Assembly (NCBI RefSeq): GCF_001274635.1
Contig: NZ_LBGV01000001.1
Span: forward strand, 2,294,001 to 2,358,000
DNA: 64,000 nt
From: Persicobacter sp. CCB-QB2
Lineage (GTDB): Bacteria > Bacteroidota > Bacteroidia > Cytophagales > Cyclobacteriaceae
Direction of reading: 5' to 3'
Shown in pieces: positions 43,173 to 50,923 of the stretch (within the stretch, counting starts at the first letter, position 1; each line of letters opens with the position of its first letter). The translations under genes and the position numbers were made by a program. The notes beneath the pieces were generated by a model that saw nothing but the letters and a program-made list of their open reading frames with translations, was not told the DNA's origin and ran no database searches.

Positions 43173-43472
43173 TTAAGTGATATCTTTGGTGGCATCAGCC
43201 ACAATCTGCTGATTTCTAAGAATGCGCTCCTTCTCCCTTTTGGAATTCCGGTACCATAGGTAGCCCACCGTTGAAATCACCAAATAAGGTAAAATAAACA
43301 GATATAGAATTCCGGTATTGAGGGAAGCCCCGATACCAATATCTCCATTGGAAACATTATTTTCTACCGTCGCCCGGCACATGGCGCATTGCGCACTGAC
43401 CGCCATAGGCAGCAGGCTTAACAAAAGCACATTCAGGCTTCTGAAAAAAAGACAGATGATCCGATCTTTCAT
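43173..43472 (-). CDS. Small membrane protein with CxxC motif, oxidase cluster
   Basis: A protein of 99 residues with a signal peptide (NVLLLSLLPMAVSAQ), then CAMCRATVENN directly at the mature N terminus, and one helix (ILYLFILPYLVISTVGYLWY) with a short basic tail. The CxxC could bind copper or take part in thiol exchange. It is the last gene of the oxidase cluster, after DUF420, which suggests a role in assembly; this is inference from position. Confidence 0.7.
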   Translation of the reverse strand: MKDRIICLFFRSLNVLLLSLLPMAVSAQCAMCRATVENNVSNGDIGIGASLNTGILYLFILPYLVISTVGYLWYRNSKREKERILRNQQIVADATKDIT

Positions 43473-43478
43473 AGGCTT

Positions 43479-44066
43479 TTATTGATAATAAGGCAAAATC
43501 ATAAAATAAACTATCACTCCGGTTACAGATACGACGAACCAGATAGGGAAAGAGAATTTCACAATTTTACGGTGCTTGACCAAATTATTGGACAGGGCAT
43601 AGAAATAGGAAAGCAATACAAAGGGCAATACAATAATCGCCAGTCCTATATGTAATAAGAGCGTGACCAGGTAAATGTTTCTTACCACCCCAATTTCGGA
43701 TAACTCACTCTCCTCTAGCACCCCGTTGTGGTTGGCATCTCCGAATAAAGTGGTTTCCACAGACCCGTGATAGACCACATAGGCCACCAAAAAAAGCGCT
43801 CCCAACACAAAAGAAGTCAGCATCAATTTTTTATGTGCTTCTACATTACCCTTTTTTATCTGCACCACAGCCAACACCAGGCAAACTGCTGTGGCAGAAT
43901 TAATCACCGCATTGATATGAGGCACCATCTTTACCCATTCCCCATCCACACTCACTTTCCATGGACTGAAAAACAAAAGCGCCACTGCAATCGGGATGAT
44001 TATGGATATTAATGCAATCCCGATCATAAATTTCTTTCCGTTGTCCTGATCTATTGCTGTATTCAT
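43479..44066 (-). CDS. DUF420 membrane protein
   Basis: A protein of 195 residues with five helices. Conserved His in INAVINSATAVCLVLAVVQI and EAHKKLMLTSFVLGALFLVAYVVYH, typical of the DUF420/CtaM-like family found beside haem-copper oxidase genes. An unusual feature is an EF-hand-like stretch GDANHNGVLEESELSEIG between helices. In Firmicutes CtaM is needed for aa3 oxidase function; the same here is inference from position. Confidence 0.88.
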   Translation of the reverse strand: MNTAIDQDNGKKFMIGIALISIIIPIAVALLFFSPWKVSVDGEWVKMVPHINAVINSATAVCLVLAVVQIKKGNVEAHKKLMLTSFVLGALFLVAYVVYHGSVETTLFGDANHNGVLEESELSEIGVVRNIYLVTLLLHIGLAIIVLPFVLLSYFYALSNNLVKHRKIVKFSFPIWFVVSVTGVIVYFMILPYYQ

Positions 44067-44091
44067 TTTGTTCGCTATTTGGGTTGTAAAT

Positions 44092-44652
44092 TTAGTCTTG
44101 TTGGGTGTACAGAATGCTAACCTCCTGTTTCAGCCGATCGATTTCTACCGGATCTTCATAATTAAAAAAGCCTCTTAAGTCACCTGAGGCATCTATTAAC
44201 ACCATTAAATGATCTGCCTGCTCCTTTTGCTCCAGTGCAAAAGAACATTTAAAAACCCGCCGCAATTGCTCCTCACTACCAGCAATAAGGCCGATGCCTT
44301 TATTGCTCACCGAGGCTTCCGTCATCATCCAGTAAGCAACCTTCGGATACTTCTTTAATGATTTTTGCAGGTAAGTGATTTTCGATTCCGCAGCCTCTGC
44401 TGAATGCGCCGGGGCGTAAGTCAAAATATTGACCTGTCCCTCAAAACTCCCCTGCATCAGGATATCATCTGCCCAACTAAGAGAGGCCACTTTTACCTCC
44501 CCACATTCACTGACCATCAGGCTATCCTTGGCATACCTGACCGGAATGTCATATTGGTTATCACCAAAAGCCTGCAAGAAAAGGTAAACGGCCACCGGGA
44601 AAATCAGAATAGCCACCAGCAGCAGGGATTGAAACAATTTTTTACGATTCAT
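44092..44652 (-). CDS. SCO1/SenC-like protein lacking the copper-binding Cys pair
   Basis: A membrane-anchored thioredoxin-fold protein of 186 residues (anchor helix about residues 7-28). The layout, the position in the oxidase cluster and the end ADHLMVLIDASGDLRGFFNY, which aligns with DHTxxxYLIxPDGxxxxYF of Sco proteins and keeps His148, identify it as SCO-like. The usual CxxxC copper site is absent: the equivalent stretch reads LTYAPAHSAEAAES (residues 77-90) and the only Cys are 50 and 136. Either it is a degenerate chaperone or it acts without binding copper in the standard way. Confidence 0.75.
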   Translation of the reverse strand: MNRKKLFQSLLLVAILIFPVAVYLFLQAFGDNQYDIPVRYAKDSLMVSECGEVKVASLSWADDILMQGSFEGQVNILTYAPAHSAEAAESKITYLQKSLKKYPKVAYWMMTEASVSNKGIGLIAGSEEQLRRVFKCSFALEQKEQADHLMVLIDASGDLRGFFNYEDPVEIDRLKQEVSILYTQQD

Positions 44653-44661
44653 ATAAAAAGA

Positions 44662-44689
44662 AAAATCAGACCGATGTCAGCCTGATTTT
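44662..44689 (-). terminator. Internal hairpin between subunit IV and SCO-like genes
   Basis: AAAATCAG pairs with CTGATTTT and the minus strand continues TTCTTTTT. It could attenuate transcription from the structural oxidase genes into the SCO-like, DUF420 and CxxC genes. Confidence 0.5.
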
Positions 44690-44710
44690 ATTGTTTTTTA
44701 AGGAACATTC

Positions 44711-45034
44711 CTAGTTAAAATAGGAGAAGATTGCTGACCCTTCATTGAGCAAGGCGATAATTAACCAAATCACAAAAATACAGGGCAAACCCAGTGACCA
44801 GATCAAAACCTTATGCTCATGTTTGAGGTGCATAAATTCGGATACGATGTAAAAGGCCTTCACGAGCGTCATGCCGATAAAGATCGCATTTCGCAACATG
44901 CCGCCATCCATCGTGAAGGCTAACAAAAATTCCACTGCCGTGATGATCGCCAAAATACCGGCTACACGCCAGATCTTTTTGATCTTCTCCGGATCCACTG
45001 GTTTTACTTCTACCTTTGGAGTTGATGCTTCCAT
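44711..45034 (-). CDS. Cytochrome c oxidase subunit IV-type protein
   Basis: A small membrane subunit of 107 residues from ATG 45034; the longer frame to 45076 adds a basic stretch (ARDGRPPRKK) of poor quality. Three helices: VAGILAIITAVEFLLAFTM, AIFIGMTLVKAFYIVSEFMHL and LIWSLGLPCIFVIWLIIALL. The AFYIVSEFMHLKHE segment is typical of bacterial COX4. Follows subunit III in the operon. Confidence 0.85.
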   Translation of the reverse strand: MEASTPKVEVKPVDPEKIKKIWRVAGILAIITAVEFLLAFTMDGGMLRNAIFIGMTLVKAFYIVSEFMHLKHEHKVLIWSLGLPCIFVIWLIIALLNEGSAIFSYFN

Positions 45035-45161
45035 AATTAATATTTTTTTACGAGGGGGACGACCGTCGCGAGCCAATTATTTTCCGGATAAAAAAACTCC
45101 TCCGGCCTCCCTTATTCGTGTGAATTCTTTTTTATTAAACACTTTTAAGGATAAATCCTCC

Positions 45162-45932
45162 TTAGATCAGGTAAAAGAAGGTAAATACAAATACCCAAAC
45201 CAAGTCCACAAAGTGCCAGTACAAGCCTACTTTCTCCACCATTTCATAATGGCCGCGCTTATCATAGGTTCCCACTACCACATTATAAAAAATGATAAAA
45301 TTCAGGATCACCCCGGACAATACGTGGGTCCCATGGAAGCCAGTAATAAAGAAAAACAAGTCCGCAAAAGCCTGAGGCCCATATTGGTTTTCCGCCAGAT
45401 TGGCGCCGGTCACGATGGATTTGATCCATTCTCCATCCACCAAACGCTCTACTGTCATCCCGATATCCGTTCCGTGAATAAAGTGAGACCACTCCCATGC
45501 CTGACAACCTAAGAAAGTAACTCCTCCCACGATCGTCCAAAGCATCCATTTCTGAACGCCCTCGCGATCCATACGGTGACCAGCCTCTACGGCCAGTACC
45601 ATCGTTACCGAAGACAAAATCAAAATGAAGGTCATAATACCCACAAACACCAATGGCAAGTGTACTCCGTGAAGGAAAGGGACTGCGTCAAATACCAATT
45701 CAGGAATTGGCCAATAATCTACGGAAGGCAAAAATGCTTCAGTTGGATTGTGCGGATAAGCGGGATAGCGAAAACGCAACATTCCGTAAGCAATCAGCAA
45801 ACCGGAAAATGAAAAAGTATCGGATAGTAGGAAAAACCACATCATCAGCTTGCCGTAGCTTGCCTTCATCGGTTCTTTTCCTCCCCCCCAAACTCCGGTA
45901 GCGCCAGGAATTAATGTTGAGGTTTGTGACAT
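45162..45932 (-). CDS. ctaE: Cytochrome c oxidase subunit III
   Basis: A protein of 256 residues from ATG 45932 (MSQTSTLIPGATGVWGGGKE), about six or seven helices. Subunit III hallmarks: KLMMWFFLLSDTFSFSGLL, LGCQAWEWSHFI, FFITGFHGTHVLSGVI (with HxxHV) and LYWHFVDLVWVFVFTFFYLI at the C terminus. It is the larger of two consecutive subunit III-type genes. It supports the two-proton-path catalytic core though it carries no redox centre. Confidence 0.9.
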   Translation of the reverse strand: MSQTSTLIPGATGVWGGGKEPMKASYGKLMMWFFLLSDTFSFSGLLIAYGMLRFRYPAYPHNPTEAFLPSVDYWPIPELVFDAVPFLHGVHLPLVFVGIMTFILILSSVTMVLAVEAGHRMDREGVQKWMLWTIVGGVTFLGCQAWEWSHFIHGTDIGMTVERLVDGEWIKSIVTGANLAENQYGPQAFADLFFFITGFHGTHVLSGVILNFIIFYNVVVGTYDKRGHYEMVEKVGLYWHFVDLVWVFVFTFFYLI

Positions 45933-45971
45933 AGCGGTTATGTAATTTTTATTCGTTTGATATTGATTCAA

Positions 45972-46553
45972 TTAGTTATAGTATGCCAGAAAAGCATACA
46001 AATAGATCCACAAGCCCCCCAGGAAATGCCAATAAGTGACACACATTTCCATTCTGTCCAACTTACGAGAATGAATTCTCAAGCGGAAAGAAGCGTACAG
46101 CATAATGGCCAAAAAGATCAGGGCAGACACTAAGTGCACCACATGCACTCCGGTGAACACATAGATAAAGGAACCGGCAGGATGCCCTACAAAGTTCACA
46201 TTCATGGCTAACAGTGCGTCCCAGGCTTCTAGTTGTCCCCAAATAAACAGTCCACCTAAGAGACCTGTCACCACCATCGCAATTCTTAGTGCTGGTAAGT
46301 TATCTCGCTTGGCGAAATAATAAGCCAATTGAAGGCTGGCAGAAGAAGCGATGATAATGGCGGTATTTACAATAAAGATCGAAGGAAGACTGATGCCTAA
46401 TGTTCCGGTCTCAGAGATCTTCACGATATAGGCGGAGGTCAACGCTCCGAAAAGCAATACCACAGAAACCAAAAACAACCAAAGTCCGAACTTTTGGGCG
46501 TTCATGGCGAGTGGGGTCTGAGGTTTTGGGGTCATATGAATGGCAGTGTCCAT
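45972..46553 (-). CDS. Second cytochrome c oxidase subunit III-like protein
   Basis: A protein of 193 residues with five helices. FGLWLFLVSVVLLFGALTSAYIV, AYYFAKRDN, YVFTGVHVVHLVSALIFLA and CVTYWHFLGGLWIYLYAFLAYY are subunit III signatures in the short (CyoC-like) form. Two subunit III-like genes side by side are common in Bacteroidota oxidase operons; whether both sit in one complex cannot be seen. Confidence 0.88.
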   Translation of the reverse strand: MDTAIHMTPKPQTPLAMNAQKFGLWLFLVSVVLLFGALTSAYIVKISETGTLGISLPSIFIVNTAIIIASSASLQLAYYFAKRDNLPALRIAMVVTGLLGGLFIWGQLEAWDALLAMNVNFVGHPAGSFIYVFTGVHVVHLVSALIFLAIMLYASFRLRIHSRKLDRMEMCVTYWHFLGGLWIYLYAFLAYYN

Positions 46554-46580
46554 AGTATTATAATTTTTGTCGGTGAGGGA

Positions 46581-47473
46581 TTACAGCAAATCAAAAAGGA
46601 AAGCCAGCTGAACGATTGGCAGGTAAAGGAAAGAGCCAAACATAATTTTCAGAGCAGATTTACGATCCTGATTTTTCATTAACTGTATCGTTTGTGCCAA
46701 GAATAGCACACCACACACCGTGGTAATCAATGCAGAATTAATTCCGGTCACCCCAAAACGGGCAGGCAAAAGTCCCAGGGGAATTAGAAAAAGGGTATAG
46801 GTTATAATCTGAAGACAAGTCTCCATATCCTTCTTTCCGTTGACCGGTAAAAGTTTAAAGCCTGCCTTTTTATAGTCTTCATCCGCCACCCAGGCAATGG
46901 CCCAGAAGTGAGGAAATTGCCAAAAGAACTGAATACCAAAAAGAATTAATCCTACGATGGTAATCTCTCCTGTGGCTGCAGTCCATCCCAGCAAGGGAGG
47001 CAATGCTCCGGGAATGGCACCCACAAATACCGCAATGGGCCCTACTCTTTTCAGCGGAGTATAGACAAAGGCATAAAGAATAAGCGAAACCACTGAAAGC
47101 ACGACAGTGATCGTATTGGTATACACTACCAATAAAGCTAATCCGGTGGTTCCGACTATACCTGAGAAGAGCAGTGCTTCGAGATCCGAGAGACGACCCT
47201 GCGCCAACGGACGATCGGCTGTTCTCTTCATCAGGCGATCATATTCCTTTTCCTGAATCTGGTTGAGTGTGATTGATGCACCAGATACCAGGAATCCCCC
47301 AAAGACAACATCAGCAATTTCACCCAATCGATCTGTCCTCCTACCGCCATGGCGTAGCCAAAGGCAGAAGAAAAAGCCACCAATAATGACAATCGGGCTT
47401 TCAGCAGCGATGCAAAATCTTTCACAATCGCCCAACCCATAGAACGGGAAGAGATGGAATTGCTTGAAATCAT
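46581..47473 (-). CDS. ctaB: Protohaem IX farnesyltransferase, one frameshift
   Basis: Makes haem O for the oxidase. The N terminus (MISSNSISSRSMGWAIVKDF to KLLMLSLG) is in one frame from ATG 47473 and the rest (FLVSGASITLNQIQEKEYD onward) in another. One extra G in the five-G run at 47296-47300 (minus strand; C on plus) restores LSLGGFLVSGASITLNQIQE. The repaired protein of about 297 residues has the UbiA motifs NQIQEKEYDRLMKRTADRP and YKKAGFKLLPVNGKKD and about eight helices. Because haem A is essential for the oxidase encoded beside it, a sequencing error is the likelier reading. Confidence 0.9.
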
Positions 47474-47514
47474 TACTTTAGGGTTATGTGCATTGATAGG
47501 GTAAGGAAAATAAA

Positions 47515-47529
47515 GGAGGGAGACCCTCC
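47515..47529 (-). terminator. GC-rich hairpin between ctaD and ctaB
   Basis: GGAGGG and CCCTCC pair across a 3-base loop, and the minus strand continues TTTATTTTCC. A weak terminator or mRNA processing/stability hairpin inside the operon. Confidence 0.4.
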
Positions 47530-47534
47530 CTAAT

Positions 47535-49394
47535 TTATTTTTGTTTTACTTCCTCCATTTGCTCCTTTTCAAAAGGCAAATTGGAGTTTGGTGTTTCTGA
47601 TAGTGGTACCGTCTGTGGAATGAAATCTTCAAATCCATCCTTATCCGCATTTGGCTTGGAGTAATCATATGGCCAACGGTATACTGCTGGAATAGCACCA
47701 GGCCAGTTCCCATGTCCGGGCTCAATAGGTGTTGTCCACTCTAGTGTGTTCGAATTCCATGGATTCTGTGGTGCTCTACGCCCTTTGTACATGGAGTAGA
47801 AGAAGTTGAACAAGAAGATTAACTGCGCCACAAAGGTGAAGATTGCTGCTGCAGACACAAAAGCATTCAAGTCCGAAAATCCGCTAAATGCCTGGAAGTT
47901 GGTAAAGGAGTAATAGTGTCTTGGGAATCCCGCAATACCGATGTAGTGCATTGGGAAGAACACCATGTACACCCCGATGAAGGTCAGCCAGAAGTGAACA
48001 TAGCCCAAACGGGAGTCCATCATGCGACCAAACATTTTGGGGAACCAGTGGTAAACCCCAGCCATCAATCCGAAGAAAGAAGCAGAACCCATTACCAAGT
48101 GGAAGTGAGCCACTACAAAATAAGTATCATGCAACTGAATATCGATCGCAGAGTTCCCCAGGAAAATACCAGTCAAACCACCCGAGATAAACAAGGAAAC
48201 CAAACCAATGGAGAACAATGTCGCCGGGGTAAAAACAATATTACCTCTCCACAGCGTCGCCAGATAGTTAAATACCTTCACGGCGGATGGCACCGCAATA
48301 ATCAGGGTCAGTAGCGTAAAGATAGTCCCCAGGAAAGGATTCATTCCGGAGACGAACATATGGTGAGCCCAAACCACGAAGGATAAGATGGTAATTCCCA
48401 ACATAGAACCAATCATCGCACGGTAACCAAAAATCGGCTTACGAGAGTTGGTAGAAATCACCTCTGAAGTAATCCCCAATGCTGGAAGCAATACAATATA
48501 CACTTCAGGGTGGCCCAGGAACCAGAACAAATGCTGGTAAAGAATAGGAGATCCACCTACCTGCGGTAATGCCTCACCACCAATATAAATTTCTGATAAA
48601 TAGAAAGCCGTACCAAATCCACGGTCAAAGATCAACAACAATGCTGCTGCCAACAATACCGGGAATGACAACACCCCGATGATGGCGGTTAAGAAGAAGG
48701 ACCAAATTGTCAATGGCAAACGCGCCAAGGTCATACCAGCCGTTCTTAAGTTAATCACTGTGGTAATGTAGTTAATGCTTCCCAATAGGGAAGAAACAAT
48801 GAACAGCGCCATCGCCACCAACCACATCGTCATCCCAGCTCCGGAACCGGATACCGCTTGTGGCAATGCAGATAGCGGAGGATAATTCCACCAACCTGCG
48901 GAAGCCGGACCTGTTTCAATAAACAAAGAAACCAGCATTACCACTCCTGATAAGAAAAAGAACCAGTAGGACAGCATATTCATAAAACCGGATGCCATAT
49001 CTCGGGCACCGATTTGTAATGGAATCAAATAGTTTGAGAAAGTACCCGAAAGGCCGGCAGTCAATACAAAGAAAACCATAATGGTACCGTGCATCGTTAC
49101 CAAAGCTAAGTAAAACTCCGGATCTAATTTACCCTGTGGGGTAATCCAGTTCCCTAAAATTGGGCGAATCCATTCCAGATCCATATCCGGAAAACCCAAC
49201 TGCAGGCGGAAAATCATGGAAAGCGCTCCACCGATAATCGCCCAGAAAATCCCTGTTACCAAAAATTGCTTACCGATCATTTTATGGTCGGTAGAAAAGA
49301 TATATTTGGTCCAAAAGTTATCGTGATGCTCGTGGTGGTCGTCATGTGCATGGTCTTCCACATGCGCCGCCGTTTGCGTATCTAATGTTGACAT
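47535..49394 (-). CDS. ctaD: Cytochrome c oxidase subunit I
   Basis: Catalytic subunit of an A1-type aa3 oxidase, 619 residues, twelve or more helices. FWFLGHPEVYIVLLPALG holds the CuB His, the cross-linked Tyr and the proton-channel Glu; VWAHHMFVSGM holds the other CuB His; VVAHFHLVMGSA holds haem a3/a ligands. The N terminus is His/Asp-rich (HVEDHAHDDHHEHHDNFW), then TKYIFSTDHKMIGKQF. Lies after ctaC in the operon. Confidence 0.97.
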   Translation of the reverse strand: MSTLDTQTAAHVEDHAHDDHHEHHDNFWTKYIFSTDHKMIGKQFLVTGIFWAIIGGALSMIFRLQLGFPDMDLEWIRPILGNWITPQGKLDPEFYLALVTMHGTIMVFFVLTAGLSGTFSNYLIPLQIGARDMASGFMNMLSYWFFFLSGVVMLVSLFIETGPASAGWWNYPPLSALPQAVSGSGAGMTMWLVAMALFIVSSLLGSINYITTVINLRTAGMTLARLPLTIWSFFLTAIIGVLSFPVLLAAALLLIFDRGFGTAFYLSEIYIGGEALPQVGGSPILYQHLFWFLGHPEVYIVLLPALGITSEVISTNSRKPIFGYRAMIGSMLGITILSFVVWAHHMFVSGMNPFLGTIFTLLTLIIAVPSAVKVFNYLATLWRGNIVFTPATLFSIGLVSLFISGGLTGIFLGNSAIDIQLHDTYFVVAHFHLVMGSASFFGLMAGVYHWFPKMFGRMMDSRLGYVHFWLTFIGVYMVFFPMHYIGIAGFPRHYYSFTNFQAFSGFSDLNAFVSAAAIFTFVAQLIFLFNFFYSMYKGRRAPQNPWNSNTLEWTTPIEPGHGNWPGAIPAVYRWPYDYSKPNADKDGFEDFIPQTVPLSETPNSNLPFEKEQMEEVKQK

Positions 49395-49413
49395 CTTAAT
49401 GATTCTTTATGGT

Positions 49414-50475
49414 TTAAAGGGAATTTTCGTTTGCTTCCGCTTCAGTGTCCATGCCGGTTTTCACTAAAGCCAGTTCTTTAAGCTCTTCGGGAATGCGAGA
49501 AAGGTATTCCGGATTTTTAGACAACCAGGATTTCTGCTCTGCCTTCCACTTTTCGTAGTCTTCTTCCGAATCCACAACTACATTCATTTTCATGGCAAAG
49601 TGTCCACGTCCACAAATCTGATTACAAGCTAATTCGTAATTGAATTTCGGGTCGTTCAACTCCCTGCGCATCTCCTCCGTAGTTTTGGTGGCAGTGAAAT
49701 GGAAACGGGTAGGCATTCCCGGCACTGCATCCATTTTCAAACGGAATTGAGGAATAAATACAGAGTGAATCACATCACGGGCGCGAATTTTAAATTCTAC
49801 CGGGCGGTTCACCGGAATATGCAGCTCTCTTGGGATAAAATCATCAAAAGCGGTTTTGTCGCTGAAATCCATCCCAAACATATTATCAGCATCAATCAGG
49901 CGGTAATCATGCTTACCCAACTGACCATCAGCTCCTGGATATCTTACTTTCCAAGCAAACTGGTACCCTAAGATTTCAATCACCTCTGCATTTTCAGGTG
50001 CGGGACCCGTCACTTTGTGCCAGGTACTCAATCCTGAAATAATCAGTGCCGCTAACACAATAGCAGGAACAATCGTCCATAGCGCCTCTAGCTTACCATT
50101 ATCCGGATAATAGAAGGCGGGCTTCTTTTCGTTGTGTTGATACTTAAAGGAAAAGCCGAAAAGTAATACTTGTGTGATGATAAACACCACGCCTGTCACT
50201 CCCATTGTAATCCAAAACAAATTGTCTGTTAAGGCTCCGTGCTCGGAAGCAATTGGGATAGTGTACTCATCAAAGTGTACATAAGAATAGTAGCCGGAAA
50301 TTGATAAAGTCACCAATAAGAAGACTACCATCAGGGCAGCATTCCATTTATTGGCCGGCGTAATCCGTTTTTTGTCGGTACCTTTGACGACGCCTACCAG
50401 CACAAAGATTCTATGTACCAGCACTATGGCCACCAAAACAAATAGCGCCCCGACTAAAATCACAAGGTTCTGCAT
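49414..50475 (-). CDS. ctaC: Cytochrome c oxidase subunit II
   Basis: Electron-entry subunit of 353 residues. The CuA site reads ACNQICGRGHFAMKM near residue 290 with its upstream His in VIHSVFIPQFRLKMD. Four helices precede the cupredoxin domain (two more than the classical hairpin): about 1-27, 44-66, 86-112 and 128-150. The C terminus carries no CxxCH motif, so this is not a caa3-type fusion; electrons must come from a separate haem domain such as ActA or ActE. First gene of the oxidase operon. Confidence 0.95.
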   Translation of the reverse strand: MQNLVILVGALFVLVAIVLVHRIFVLVGVVKGTDKKRITPANKWNAALMVVFLLVTLSISGYYSYVHFDEYTIPIASEHGALTDNLFWITMGVTGVVFIITQVLLFGFSFKYQHNEKKPAFYYPDNGKLEALWTIVPAIVLAALIISGLSTWHKVTGPAPENAEVIEILGYQFAWKVRYPGADGQLGKHDYRLIDADNMFGMDFSDKTAFDDFIPRELHIPVNRPVEFKIRARDVIHSVFIPQFRLKMDAVPGMPTRFHFTATKTTEEMRRELNDPKFNYELACNQICGRGHFAMKMNVVVDSEEDYEKWKAEQKSWLSKNPEYLSRIPEELKELALVKTGMDTEAEANENSL

Positions 50476-50794
50476 TGGAAGTGGTTGTTAATTATTTAGG
50501 GTTATTAGTTCTTTAGTTTGTTTATTCAACCGCCTGTGTAGACCTGCGGTTGAATAGCGAAAACAATGACTTTTATCATTAATTACTGCGATATTAATTA
50601 GATCTTCATTCCAAAGCAAAAAAAACGGGCGAAATATATTCAATTCATAATCTGTAAGAATTAGCCCTGAAATGAGCATTATGGTAGATTTGTTTGATGT
50701 TTTACAAATAAAAATCCAATCAGATCTTAACCCAATTAAGCTTACCCCCTTATTTTCCTATCATTATTACAATAACCGTCTCCCGCCTTAAAAC

Positions 50795-50808
50795 ATGATA
50801 CGCATCAT
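50795..50808. promoter_or_regulatory. FNR/CRP-like palindrome upstream of the oxidase operon
   Basis: ATGATACGCATCAT has the half-sites TGAT and ATCA four bases apart, the layout of FNR-type sites (TTGAT-N4-ATCAA). It lies about 320 bases before the ctaC start in a 448-base gap (50476-50923) that otherwise holds only the M16 terminator and no ORF worth calling. Confidence 0.4.
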
Positions 50809-50860
50809 AGTTTCTACTTTATATACTATTCCTAACTCCTTGATGTTGTGTTGATTTCAA

Positions 50861-50896
50861 ACAAAAAAAAGGCCTTCCTTAAGCGGAAAAGGCCTT
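50861..50896 (-). terminator. Terminator after the M16 peptidase gene
   Basis: AAGGCCTT (50889-50896) pairs with AAGGCCTT (50869-50876), each self-complementary, giving 8 bp with a 12-base loop, followed on the minus strand by eight T. Confidence 0.75.
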
Positions 50897-50923
50897 ATCA
50901 ATTTTTCTTATAGGCGATAGAAA

